Below, piece by piece: positions 56,412 through 64,000 of a stretch of 64,000 nt of DNA. Made by a program: the position numbers and the translations under genes. Under the pieces are notes generated by a model. The model did no database searches, was not told where the DNA came from, and saw nothing but the letters and a program-made list of their open reading frames with translations. The stretch is from Chryseobacterium joostei. GTDB lineage: Bacteria > Bacteroidota > Bacteroidia > Flavobacteriales > Weeksellaceae. The stretch lies in NCBI RefSeq assembly GCF_003815775.1, contig NZ_CP033926.1, positions 3,596,001 to 3,660,000 of the forward strand, given 5' to 3'. Positions within the stretch are counted from its first letter, which is position 1, and each line of letters opens with the position of its first letter.

Positions 56412-56888
56412 TTATTTTCCTAAATAGGAATTGTACATCCAAACTTCTTTCTCCTGCTCCGTGATATAGTCGCTCATCTGAGAGTTTGTACCCTCGTCAC
56501 CTGCTTCATCTGTAATATCTAAAAGCTCTCTCTGAAGATCAAGTACAACCTTGAATGAATTTAAGATTTGCTCAACACTTTTGTTTCCATCACTTACTTC
56601 TTTGCTTTCCTGAATAGTTGCTACTTTTAAATAATCAGAGTAGTTGTGTGCCGGGGTAGCTCCTAAAGTAAGTATTCTTTCGGCAATCTCGTCAATCTTT
56701 AGAACAAGACTGTTGTACAATTCCTCAAACTTCGGGTGAAGCGTAAAGAACTGATCTCCTTTGATATTCCAGTGTGAACCTCTTGTATTCTGATAAAATA
56801 CAGAGTAGTTAGCTAACAGTACATTTAACTTTTCTGCTATTTTCTTGCAGTCGGCTTCTTTAAGGCCAATAATACTAGCGTTTTTCAT
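56412..56888 (-). CDS. dps: Dps family ferroxidase/DNA-protection protein
   Basis: 158 residues. Ferritin-like four-helix protein forming a 12-mer that oxidises and stores iron. The intersubunit ferroxidase ligands are visible: TRGSHWNIKGDQFFTLHPKFEELYN (His, then Asp/Glu) and LVLKIDEIAERIL. The C-terminal helix QMSDYITEQEKEVWMYNSYLG matches Dps. No Lys-rich DNA-binding tail is obvious at either end. The start codon context AAAAATAAATATATACATATG resembles those of 7119 and 33699. A -7 element (TAAATTTG) lies about 110 bp upstream at 56999-57006. Confidence 0.93.
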   Translation of the reverse strand: MKNASIIGLKEADCKKIAEKLNVLLANYSVFYQNTRGSHWNIKGDQFFTLHPKFEELYNSLVLKIDEIAERILTLGATPAHNYSDYLKVATIQESKEVSDGNKSVEQILNSFKVVLDLQRELLDITDEAGDEGTNSQMSDYITEQEKEVWMYNSYLGK

Positions 56889-57098
56889 ATGTATATATTT
56901 ATTTTTTATGGGTTACATTCTAATTGCTGTCCTCATTCCTGTTATTGGGTATGAAGTTGTGATAATAGCAATTTTATGGGCTTATTATTTATATATCTCA
57001 AATTTACGAAATTTCATGCCGAACTCCCTTGCTTATTGATAGATGATAACTATAAGAAAATTTTTTAAAATAGTTTGGAAGTATTAATATTGCAAATA

Positions 57099-58685
57099 AT
57101 GAAAAGCTTCCTGACAACTACTGTATTATTTTTTGGAATGTGTATGATATACACGTTCTTAATGCTTTCGGAAACTGAGAATTACTTTACTTATCTATTG
57201 GATGATGCTTATATCCATCTTGCAATAGCAAAAAATCTTGCCTTTCATGGAGTGTGGGGTGTAACGAAGTATGCCTTTTCTTCTACCTCGTCTTCACCTA
57301 TTTTCACAGTGGTTTTAAGTGGGCTAATTTATATATTGGGAGATCATGAGCTTATCCCTTTAGCTTTTAATGTCGTATGTGCCTTTTTCACCATATATTT
57401 TCTGAATAAATATTATGCTGATTACTTCAGTAAATCTAAACTCATCGTATTGAGCAGTCTTTTCACGTTGCTTTTTACTTCTGTTGCCCTGCTTATTTTC
57501 TCGGGAATGGAGCATGTGATGCAGGTGCTGGTAGTAGTTGTAAATGTTCTATGCTTTGAAAGATGGCTGAGGTCTGCGTGCAAAGATTCTTATTATTTGG
57601 GTTGGTTTTATGGTACCCTTGTTTTGCTTGGGTTGATTAGGTTTGACAGTATGTTCTATTTTCTGTCAATTGCCTTTGCTTTTCTACTGTTGAAAAGATG
57701 GAAGCACATAATCTTGGTATTGGCATTTGGCTTTATCCCTATTTTGATTTTTGGATACTTTAATTTTCAGGAAACAGGGTATTTCTTTCCTAATTCAGTT
57801 GTTGTAAAGGGTGCCAAGTTTGACTTTTCCGGTAATTATTTCAAACAGGCAGCAAGTATATTGTTTAATAAATTTTTCAATAATCGTTATTTTTACTTTG
57901 CAGGTTTACTGCCATTGTTAATTTCTGCATTTTTAATTGTAAAGGATATTAAAAAGGGTTTGAACTTTCAAAAAATTATAAAACAAAATTTTCTTATTAT
58001 CGTTTGGTGCATCACATTATTTCTACATGTGACTTTCAGCCAGTTGACTAAAATATACAGATATGAAGCTTATATATTGATAGGCTTTGCCATGGCTATT
58101 ATTCCGAGGCTTGGGTTTGTTTTTGAACAACGAAGCTTTCTGTTAAAGGAAAATAGGGTTATTTCTTCATTGGTTTTATTATCGTGCTTAACTTTACTTT
58201 TGAAAATAGGAATCGTTAGTTATCTGATTGTGGTTGGAAGTAGAAATATCTATGAACAACAGATGCAGTCCGCCAGATTTCTAAAGAAATATTACAACGA
58301 GTCTAAGGTGGTGGCTAACGATATCGGCGCGATCTGTTATTTTACCGATATCCATCTATTGGATTTTGAAGGATTGGGATCAAAGGAAGTGATGCCTTTT
58401 AGAAAAAGAATAATAGGAATAGATGATCAATTTGAAAAATTCTTAACGGAATATACAATTAAAAATAACTACCAGCTTGCAATAGCATATGAAGAATGGC
58501 TGGAGGGACATACCCCAAAAAACTGGAAAAAAGTTGCTGTTTTAACAATCAGTGGAAGCAGTGCCATGCTGGGGAGAGATCATTTGTATATTTACTCCAT
58601 CAATCCCAAAATTCATAATGTTTTAAAAGAGCAGGTGAGAAACTTTAACTGGAACAAAAAAGTTACTGTTACCATTATAGAATAA
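57099..58685 (+). CDS. GT-C-like polytopic membrane protein
   Basis: 528 residues from ATG 57099 (a TTG at 57075 is also in frame). About ten TM helices. After TM1 the loop reads YLLDDAYIHLAIAKNLAFHG: a DD pair in the first extracytoplasmic loop, the catalytic-site hallmark of GT-C glycosyltransferases that use polyprenyl-phosphate sugars. The C-terminal 120 residues are soluble and contain VANDIGAICYFTDIHLLDFEG, also usual in this class. It may transfer a sugar to a surface glycan or lipid, but donor and acceptor are unknown. It stands alone between dps and a phosphatase-like lipoprotein gene. Confidence 0.72.
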   Translation: MKSFLTTTVLFFGMCMIYTFLMLSETENYFTYLLDDAYIHLAIAKNLAFHGVWGVTKYAFSSTSSSPIFTVVLSGLIYILGDHELIPLAFNVVCAFFTIYFLNKYYADYFSKSKLIVLSSLFTLLFTSVALLIFSGMEHVMQVLVVVVNVLCFERWLRSACKDSYYLGWFYGTLVLLGLIRFDSMFYFLSIAFAFLLLKRWKHIILVLAFGFIPILIFGYFNFQETGYFFPNSVVVKGAKFDFSGNYFKQAASILFNKFFNNRYFYFAGLLPLLISAFLIVKDIKKGLNFQKIIKQNFLIIVWCITLFLHVTFSQLTKIYRYEAYILIGFAMAIIPRLGFVFEQRSFLLKENRVISSLVLLSCLTLLLKIGIVSYLIVVGSRNIYEQQMQSARFLKKYYNESKVVANDIGAICYFTDIHLLDFEGLGSKEVMPFRKRIIGIDDQFEKFLTEYTIKNNYQLAIAYEEWLEGHTPKNWKKVAVLTISGSSAMLGRDHLYIYSINPKIHNVLKEQVRNFNWNKKVTVTIIE

Positions 58686-58797
58686 TGTTTTGACAGGTAT
58701 TTCCAGTTAAGAAAATCTTACTACTCTCTTAAGGCCTGAACTTAATTTCTTAAGGAATAGATAATAATTTATTAATAAACCCTCAGTGTCCGTTTTC

Positions 58798-58805
58798 TAG
58801 CTTTG
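58798..58805 (+). promoter_or_regulatory. -7 element of the phosphatase-like lipoprotein gene
   Basis: TAGCTTTG matches TAnnTTTG and lies 31 bp before the start at 58837; no clear -33 TTG. Confidence 0.45.
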
Positions 58806-58836
58806 CACTTTAAATCTATAAAAAAGTAAAAAAGCT

Positions 58837-59784
58837 ATGAAGAAGATCTTCTTGTATTTCAGTTTGTTGTTTTCAATACTTTCATGCAGTAGTAATGATA
58901 CAGAAGCACAAACAAAAACCGAGGAAAAATACCAAACTAAAAATGTAGTTCTGCTGGTTGTAGACGGACCTCGTATTTCAGAAACATGGGAAGCCGCTAA
59001 TAAAGAGAATATACCTAATAGAGTAAGTTTGTTGAGCCAAGGTGTTTTTATCAGTAATTTCAGAAACAACGGAACCACCAATACCAATCCGGGTCATAGT
59101 GCCATGTGTTCGGGAGTGTATGAAAATATTAAAAATAACGGTACCGAGTTGCCTGGGTTTCCATCTGTAATGCAACAATGGCTAAAATATACCGGAGCAG
59201 AAAAGACAAAGGCTTGGGTTATTGCTTCCAAGGATAAGTTAGAAGTATTAAATAACTGTAAACTTGAAGAATGGAATGGAAAGTTTCAGCCAAGTGTAGA
59301 TTGTGGAGTAAGCGGTAATGGTTCAGGATATCGAGCTGATGCTGTAACAATAGCTAATACAAAGGAAGTAATGAAGAAGTATAGCCCAAATGTGATGGTG
59401 ATTAATCTTAAGGATGTAGACTCTTATGGACATTCTAATAACTGGAACGAGTATATTAAGGCTATAAAAACTACTGATGCTTCCATTAAGGAGATCTGGG
59501 AGTATATCCAGTCGCTTCCTGCCTATAAGGATAAAACAACTCTGATTGTTTCTAACGATCACGGAAGACATCTGGATGCCAATGGAGGTTTTGCAGAACA
59601 TGGAGATGACTGTGCAGGATGCAGGCATATTGAGTTTTTTGCAATAGGGCCGGATTTTAAAAAGAATACAACCATCAGCACAGGGAATTACGAACAGATT
59701 GATATTGCCAGTACAATGGCTGAACTTTTAGGAATACCTAAACAATACATGAAAGGAAAAGTAATAAAGGATGCCTTTAAATAA
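58837..59784 (+). CDS. Alkaline-phosphatase superfamily lipoprotein
   Basis: 315 residues; lipoprotein signal ending ILSCSS near residue 17. The metal-dependent phosphatase/phosphodiesterase core is visible: VVLLVVDGPRISE (first Asp), NTNPGHSAMCSG (Thr/Asn nucleophile region), NLKDVDSYGHSNNW (Asp, His), VSNDHGRHLDANGG (Asp-His pair) and AEHGDDCAGC. These are the two-metal ligands of the family; a Cys pair in DDCAGCRH is unusual. Substrate unknown; it might cleave phosphate or sulphate esters at the surface. Independent -7 element upstream. A short AT-rich gap then leads to the str operon promoter. Confidence 0.82.
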   Translation: MKKIFLYFSLLFSILSCSSNDTEAQTKTEEKYQTKNVVLLVVDGPRISETWEAANKENIPNRVSLLSQGVFISNFRNNGTTNTNPGHSAMCSGVYENIKNNGTELPGFPSVMQQWLKYTGAEKTKAWVIASKDKLEVLNNCKLEEWNGKFQPSVDCGVSGNGSGYRADAVTIANTKEVMKKYSPNVMVINLKDVDSYGHSNNWNEYIKAIKTTDASIKEIWEYIQSLPAYKDKTTLIVSNDHGRHLDANGGFAEHGDDCAGCRHIEFFAIGPDFKKNTTISTGNYEQIDIASTMAELLGIPKQYMKGKVIKDAFK

Positions 59785-59911
59785 ATTTTAATTTTTTAAT
59801 GTCAATTTTCATGATCCAAAAATGATTGAATAATATAAAATTCATCGTGGTTTCAGATCGTTATGGAAAACAAATAGGAAAAAAAGATAAGAAATAAAAT
59901 TACATAACTGC

Positions 59912-59941
59912 TTGTCAATTAAAAAAATATTATTATTTTTG
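59912..59941 (+). promoter_or_regulatory. Promoter of the str operon
   Basis: TTG at 59912, a 19-bp spacer and TATTTTTG at 59934-59941, 24 bp before the rpsL start. Confidence 0.7.
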
Positions 59942-59965
59942 CACCCTAAAATAAAAAGCAATTAA

Positions 59966-60379
59966 ATGCCTACTATTCAACAATTAGTAAGAAAAGGAAG
60001 AGCCACGCTTGCCAAGAAGAGCAAATCGGCTGCCCTTGATTCTTGTCCACAAAGACGTGGTGTATGTACGAGAGTATATACTACTACACCTAAGAAACCT
60101 AACTCTGCACTTAGAAAAGTTGCAAGGGTAAGACTTTCTAACGGTAAAGAAGTTAACGCCTATATCCCGGGCGAAGGACATAATCTTCAAGAGCACTCGA
60201 TAGTATTGGTTAGAGGCGGAAGGGTGAAAGACCTACCGGGAGTACGTTACCACATCGTAAGAGGTGCTTTAGACACAGCTGGTGTAAATGGAAGAACTCA
60301 GAGAAGATCTAAGTACGGAGCTAAGAGACCTAAACCAGGACAAGCAGCTGCTGCTCCTGCAAAAGGAAAGAAAAAATAA
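59966..60379 (+). CDS. rpsL: 30S ribosomal protein S12
   Basis: 137 residues. Decoding-centre protein of the 30S subunit. The start [12 protein letters not shown] and the core [20 protein letters not shown] are unmistakable; the Lys in PKKPNS, altered in streptomycin-resistant mutants, is wild type. The C-terminus has an Ala/Pro/Lys tail ([12 protein letters not shown]) longer than in E. coli. First gene of the str operon, 23 bp before rpsG, under a good TTG/TATTTTTG promoter. Confidence 0.98.
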   Translation: MPTIQQLVRKGRATLAKKSKSAALDSCPQRRGVCTRVYTTTPKKPNSALRKVARVRLSNGKEVNAYIPGEGHNLQEHSIVLVRGGRVKDLPGVRYHIVRGALDTAGVNGRTQRRSKYGAKRPKPGQAAAAPAKGKKK

Positions 60380-60402
60380 TCATTAAATAAGGTACAAAAG
60401 CA

Positions 60403-60879
60403 ATGAGAAAGACAAAAGCGAAAAAAAGACCGTTGTTACCAGATCCGAAATTTAATGATCAATTGGTAACGAGATTCGTAAACAACTTAATGCTTGACGG
60501 TAAGAAGTCAATCGCATTCAAAATTTTCTATGATGCATTAGATATCGTAGAAACTAAAAAAGGAGAAACTGAGAAAACTGCACTTGAAATCTGGAAAGAT
60601 GCATTAACAAACGTTATGCCTCACGTAGAAGTACGTTCTAGAAGAGTAGGTGGAGCTAACTTCCAGATTCCTATGCCAATCAGAGCTGATAGAAAAATTT
60701 CTATGGCAATGAAATGGTTAATTAGCTACTCTAAAAAGAGAAATGATAAGTCTATGGCTTTGAAATTAGCTAATGAAGTTGTAGCAGCTTCAAGAGAAGA
60801 AGGTGCAGCTTTCAAAAAGAAATCTGATACTCACAAAATGGCGGAAGCTAACAAAGCTTTCTCACACTTCAAATTCTAA
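60403..60879 (+). CDS. rpsG: 30S ribosomal protein S7
   Basis: 158 residues. Binds the 3' major domain of 16S rRNA and starts head assembly. Typical blocks: [57 protein letters not shown] and [26 protein letters not shown]. Second gene of the str operon; fusA starts 6 bp downstream. Length and end are normal for Bacteroidota. Confidence 0.98.
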   Translation: MRKTKAKKRPLLPDPKFNDQLVTRFVNNLMLDGKKSIAFKIFYDALDIVETKKGETEKTALEIWKDALTNVMPHVEVRSRRVGGANFQIPMPIRADRKISMAMKWLISYSKKRNDKSMALKLANEVVAASREEGAAFKKKSDTHKMAEANKAFSHFKF

Positions 60880-60885
60880 TCTGAA

Positions 60886-63003
60886 ATGGGAAGAGATCTT
60901 AAATTCACAAGAAATATTGGTATTGCTGCTCACATTGATGCAGGTAAAACTACCACTACAGAAAGAATTCTATTCTATACAGGTGTTAACCACAAAATTG
61001 GTGAAGTTCACGATGGTGCTTCTACAATGGACTGGATGGAGCAGGAAGCAGAAAGAGGTATTACCATTACTTCAGCTGCAACTACTTGTTCTTGGAACTT
61101 TCCAACGGATCAAGGAAAACCTGTTGCAGATACTAAACCTTACCACTTCAACATCATTGATACACCGGGACACGTTGACTTTACAGTAGAGGTAAACAGA
61201 TCTCTTAGAGTATTGGATGGATTGGTATTCCTATTCTCTGCAGTAGATGGAGTAGAGCCTCAGTCTGAAACAAACTGGAGACTTGCTGACAACTACAAAG
61301 TAGCGAGAATGGGATTCGTAAACAAAATGGACAGACAAGGTGCTGACTTCCTTAACGTGGTAAACCAGGTTAAAGAAATGTTAGGATCTAACGCAGTTCC
61401 AATCGTTTTACCAATCGGTGCTGAAGAAGATTTCAAAGGTGTAGTTGACTTAATTAAAAACAGAGCTATCATTTGGGATGAAGCAGGACAAGGAGCTACT
61501 TTCGAGGTAGTGCCAATTCCTGAAGACATGAAAGCTGAAGTTCTTGAATACAGAGAGAAATTGGTAGAAGCTGTTTCTGAGTATGACGAAACTTTAATGG
61601 AGAAATTCTTTGAAGATCCGGATTCAATTACAGAAGAAGAAATCAATGCTGCATTGAGAGCTGCTACTATCGATTTATCTATTATCCCAATGACTTGTGG
61701 TTCTTCATTCAAGAACAAAGGAGTACAGTTTATGTTGGATGCAGTATGTAAATACTTGCCTTCTCCATTGGATAAAGATGACATCAAAGGTACTGACCCA
61801 AGAACTGATGCTGAAATTACAAGAAAACCATCTGTAGATGAGCCTTTCGCAGCATTAGCATTTAAGATTGCTACTGACCCGTTCGTGGGAAGATTAGCAT
61901 TCTTTAGAGCTTACTCTGGAAGACTAGATGCAGGTTCTTATATCTTGAACACCCGTTCAGGAGATAAAGAAAGAATCTCAAGAATCTATCAGATGCACGC
62001 TAACAAGCAAAACCCAGTAGAATATATTGAAGCTGGTGATATTGGTGCAGCGGTAGGTTTCAAATCTATCAAAACTGGTGATACTATGTGTGATGAGAAA
62101 AACCCAATCGTTCTTGAATCGATGGTTTTCCCTGATCCGGTAATTGGTATCGCTGTTGAGCCTAAAACTAAAGCTGACCAAGATAAAATGGGTAATGCTT
62201 TAGCTAAATTGGCTGAAGAAGATCCTACGTTTACTGTTAGAACTGACGAAGCTTCTGGACAAACGATTATCTCTGGTATGGGTGAGCTTCACTTGGATAT
62301 CATTGTTGACCGTATGAAGAGAGAATTCAAAGTTGAAGTAAACCAAGGACAACCTCAGGTAGAGTACAAAGAAAACTTAACAAAAGTTGCTAACCACAGA
62401 GAAGTTTACAAAAAACAATCTGGTGGTAAAGGTAAATTTGCTGACATTGTATTTGAACTAGGACCTGCTGACGAAGGTAAAATTGGTTTAGAATTCATCA
62501 ATGAGATCAAAGGTGGTAACGTTCCTAGAGAATTTGTTCCTGCAATTGAAAAAGGCTTTAAAGCTGCAATGAAAAACGGTCCTTTGGCTGGTTTCGAAGT
62601 TGAAGGTATTAAAGTTGTTCTTAAAGACGGATCTTTCCACGCGGTGGATTCTGATGCTCTTTCCTTTGAAATGGCTGCTAAATTAGGATTTAAAGAAGCG
62701 GGACGTGCTGCTAAGCCAGTAATTATGGAGCCTATTATGAAACTGGAAGTTGTAACTCCAGAAGAATACATGGGTAACATCATTGGTGACCTTAACAAGA
62801 GAAGAGGTACAATCAGTGGACAAGAAGAAAAGAACGGTGCTGTTGTTATCAAAGGTTCAGTTCCACTTTCTGAAATGTTTGGTTATGTTACTACTCTAAG
62901 AACACTTTCATCAGGAAGAGCTACTTCTTCTATGGAATTAGAGAAGTACCAAGCTACTCCACAAAACGTTGCTGAAGAAATCATAGCTAAAGCAAAAGGT
63001 TAA
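60886..63003 (+). CDS. fusA: Elongation factor G
   Basis: 705 residues. GTPase that moves the ribosome along mRNA. The G-domain motifs are intact: [13 protein letters not shown] (P-loop), [11 protein letters not shown] (switch I), DTPGHVDF (switch II) and NKMDR. Domain II to V follow, with [22 protein letters not shown] and [22 protein letters not shown]. Third gene of the str operon, 6 bp after rpsG and 16 bp before rpsJ. No tuf gene follows. There is one copy in the window. No odd substitutions were noticed in the fusidic acid region by eye. Confidence 0.98.
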   Translation: MGRDLKFTRNIGIAAHIDAGKTTTTERILFYTGVNHKIGEVHDGASTMDWMEQEAERGITITSAATTCSWNFPTDQGKPVADTKPYHFNIIDTPGHVDFTVEVNRSLRVLDGLVFLFSAVDGVEPQSETNWRLADNYKVARMGFVNKMDRQGADFLNVVNQVKEMLGSNAVPIVLPIGAEEDFKGVVDLIKNRAIIWDEAGQGATFEVVPIPEDMKAEVLEYREKLVEAVSEYDETLMEKFFEDPDSITEEEINAALRAATIDLSIIPMTCGSSFKNKGVQFMLDAVCKYLPSPLDKDDIKGTDPRTDAEITRKPSVDEPFAALAFKIATDPFVGRLAFFRAYSGRLDAGSYILNTRSGDKERISRIYQMHANKQNPVEYIEAGDIGAAVGFKSIKTGDTMCDEKNPIVLESMVFPDPVIGIAVEPKTKADQDKMGNALAKLAEEDPTFTVRTDEASGQTIISGMGELHLDIIVDRMKREFKVEVNQGQPQVEYKENLTKVANHREVYKKQSGGKGKFADIVFELGPADEGKIGLEFINEIKGGNVPREFVPAIEKGFKAAMKNGPLAGFEVEGIKVVLKDGSFHAVDSDALSFEMAAKLGFKEAGRAAKPVIMEPIMKLEVVTPEEYMGNIIGDLNKRRGTISGQEEKNGAVVIKGSVPLSEMFGYVTTLRTLSSGRATSSMELEKYQATPQNVAEEIIAKAKG

Positions 63004-63019
63004 TTTTTAAATTAAAGAA

Positions 63020-63325
63020 ATGTCACAAAGAATCAGAATAAAACTAAAATCTTACGATTATAACTTGGTAGACAAGTCTGCTGAGAAAATCGTAAAAACG
63101 GTAAAGGCTACTGGTGCTGTTGTAAACGGTCCAATTCCATTGCCAACGAACAAGAGAATCTTCACAGTGTTGAGATCTCCGCACGTAAACAAGAAAGCAA
63201 GAGAGCAGTTCCAATTATCAGCTCACAAGAGACTAATGGATATCTACTCTTCTTCTTCTAAAACTGTTGATGCTCTAATGAAATTAGAGTTACCAAGCGG
63301 TGTAGACGTTGAAATTAAAGTGTGA
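63020..63325 (+). CDS. rpsJ: 30S ribosomal protein S10
   Basis: 101 residues. Part of the 30S head and of the NusB-S10 antitermination complex. [20 protein letters not shown] and [30 protein letters not shown] are standard. In most Bacteroidota rpsJ is followed by rplC, rplD and the rest of the S10 operon; here a terminator and then a TonB receptor gene follow, so the S10 genes are elsewhere. It ends the str operon. Confidence 0.98.
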   Translation: MSQRIRIKLKSYDYNLVDKSAEKIVKTVKATGAVVNGPIPLPTNKRIFTVLRSPHVNKKAREQFQLSAHKRLMDIYSSSSKTVDALMKLELPSGVDVEIKV

Positions 63326-63349
63326 TAATTGCATACTTTGCAATAATTA

Positions 63350-63384
63350 TAGAATCCGTTCCTTTTTAGGAACGGATTTTTTAT
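63350..63384 (+). terminator. Terminator of the str operon
   Basis: AATCCGTTCC / GGAACGGATT hairpin around TTTTTA followed by TTTTTA, 25 bp after rpsJ. Confidence 0.88.
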
Positions 63385-63589
63385 GCATATAATTAATCAG
63401 AAACTTTACTTTTTTAATTTAATTTTTTACAATCATATGCTTTCTTATGAAGATATAACCTAATGATTAATAGATCCTGTTGGTATATTTTTATAATAAA
63501 GATGTAATGATTAATAATCTGGTAATGATTATTCTTTTTCAAGTGACATATGTCAGTTTGATTTGTTTATTTAGAATTATTAAAAATAA

Positions 63590-63597
63590 TAAATTTG
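63590..63597 (+). promoter_or_regulatory. -7 element of the siderophore-receptor gene
   Basis: TAAATTTG matches TAnnTTTG, 14 bp before the start at 63612. A TTG lies 24 bp upstream of it, slightly too far. The 63385-63589 gap is otherwise AT-rich without a gene. Confidence 0.45.
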
Positions 63598-63611
63598 CAA
63601 AAAATTATCAG

Positions 63612-64000
63612 ATGAATAAAGTAGTATCCTTTTCTCTGCTATTATTAGGTGGGGTTCTTGCCAATGCACAGAAGACAAACGATTCAATCAAGCATAAAAA
63701 AATTGAAGAAGTAGAACTTTTTGGTGAAAGAAAAAAACAGCCGGAAGGTCTTGAAGCTATTACAAGACTCCCATTGAAGCCCAGAGACCAGATCCAAAGC
63801 ATCTCCGTAATTTCTTATAAAGTAATTGAAGATTTGGGTGGACTGACAGTAACAGATGTTGCTAAAAATGTTCCGGGAGTTACTCAGTTTGGTAGTTATG
63901 GTGGTATCAGAGAAAGTATGTCTATTAGAGGATACAGAGGAGTACCTGTTTTGAAAAACGGAGTTCAGATGGATTCTGACTTCCGTACAGGGGCAATGCT
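63612..64000 (+). CDS. TonB-dependent siderophore receptor, N-terminal part (cut by window edge)
   Basis: About 129 residues are visible before the sequence ends. The signal peptide ends VLANAQ near residue 19. A short linker with the TonB-box-like IEEVELFGERKKQPEG is followed by a plug domain: DQIQSISVISYKVIEDLG, LTVTDVAKNVPGVTQFGSYGG, RESMSIRGYRGVPVLKNGVQMD. The GxxxSMSIRGYRG and VLKNGVQ pattern is that of FhuA/FecA-type siderophore receptors, so iron uptake is likely, but the barrel and any substrate clue lie outside. No iron box was found by eye. It begins after the str terminator with its own -7 element. Confidence 0.88.
   Translation, partial: MNKVVSFSLLLLGGVLANAQKTNDSIKHKKIEEVELFGERKKQPEGLEAITRLPLKPRDQIQSISVISYKVIEDLGGLTVTDVAKNVPGVTQFGSYGGIRESMSIRGYRGVPVLKNGVQMDSDFRTGAM

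Noticed and set aside
60803..61189. 128-codon plus-strand frame overlapping rpsG and fusA
   Set aside because: Out-of-frame shadow of two certain genes with low-complexity product.
63325..63350. ATTGCA...TGCAAT inverted repeat after rpsJ, resembling the palindrome at 2592
   Set aside because: The arms are in the opposite order (ATTGCA first) and the spacing differs; it lies after a stop codon and not before a promoter, so it is more likely part of the 3' end structure.

Overview
The window reads as a chromosomal segment of a Bacteroidota member of the Flavobacteriia, most likely Chryseobacterium or a close relative in Weeksellaceae. The basis is AT-rich DNA, C-terminal type IX secretion (T9SS) sorting domains, signal peptides cut before Gln, almost no Shine-Dalgarno sequences, TAnnTTTG -7 promoter elements, DUF6660 and Bacteroidota-type CusA-TolC fusions, and double-glycine 'bacteriocin-like' peptides typical of Chryseobacterium. 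The genus is inferred from gene content; no search was run.

Layout. 1-1868 (minus): SpvB/RHS-type secreted protein (cut by the window edge), a small T9SS cargo and a tail-fibre-like protein. 2218-12738 (plus): a metal-efflux island with DUF6660, a CusA/CzcA-TolC fusion, a periplasmic adaptor, a bestrophin-like channel, a CDF exporter, a Fur-family regulator and a ZntA-type P-ATPase. The same 7-1-7 palindrome precedes the RND pump and the P-ATPase. 13207-18864 (plus): a periplasmic copper/redox island with two paralogous small Cys proteins, a YHS lipoprotein, SCO, an exported SOD, MbnP, MbnH and an outer-membrane protein. 19084-26075 (plus): cobalamin riboswitch, BtuB-like TonB receptor and three surface or secreted B12-locus proteins. 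26343-28114 (minus): two tandem T9SS paralogues. 28477-29583 (minus): four tRNA-Glu genes around rpsT and a small unknown gene. 29643-36136: amidase, LptD, RidA, a membrane protein and a DegP/HtrA protease. 36544-44918: TrhO fused to a U32-C-like domain, 5-formyl-THF cyclo-ligase, lipoproteins, SpoU methyltransferase, CPBP protease, LytTR regulator and RmuC. 45077-52885 (plus): two-component system followed by a second CzcCBA-type efflux operon. 52953-58685: DUF5995, two divergent double-glycine peptides, a YciI-like protein, PncB, Dps and a GT-C-like membrane protein. 58837-64000: phosphatase-superfamily lipoprotein, the str operon (rpsL-rpsG-fusA-rpsJ) closed by a terminator, and the start of a siderophore-type TonB receptor.

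How the genes work together. From 2218 to 18864 nearly every gene acts on transition metals at the envelope: cytoplasmic export (CDF, P-ATPase), periplasm-to-outside export (RND system), metal sensing (Fur family) and copper handling or oxidative protection in the periplasm (YHS, SCO, SOD, MbnP/MbnH). The second RND system at 47312-52885 sits behind its own kinase and regulator. The B12 locus combines riboswitch control with a TonB receptor and surface beta-propellers.

Most novel-looking items: the shared operator around the Fur-family gene, the signal-peptide-like junction inside the RND-TolC fusion, the TrhO-U32C fusion, the RidA leader ORF, the start-codon hairpin downstream of the riboswitch, and the short double-glycine peptide at 54339-54506.
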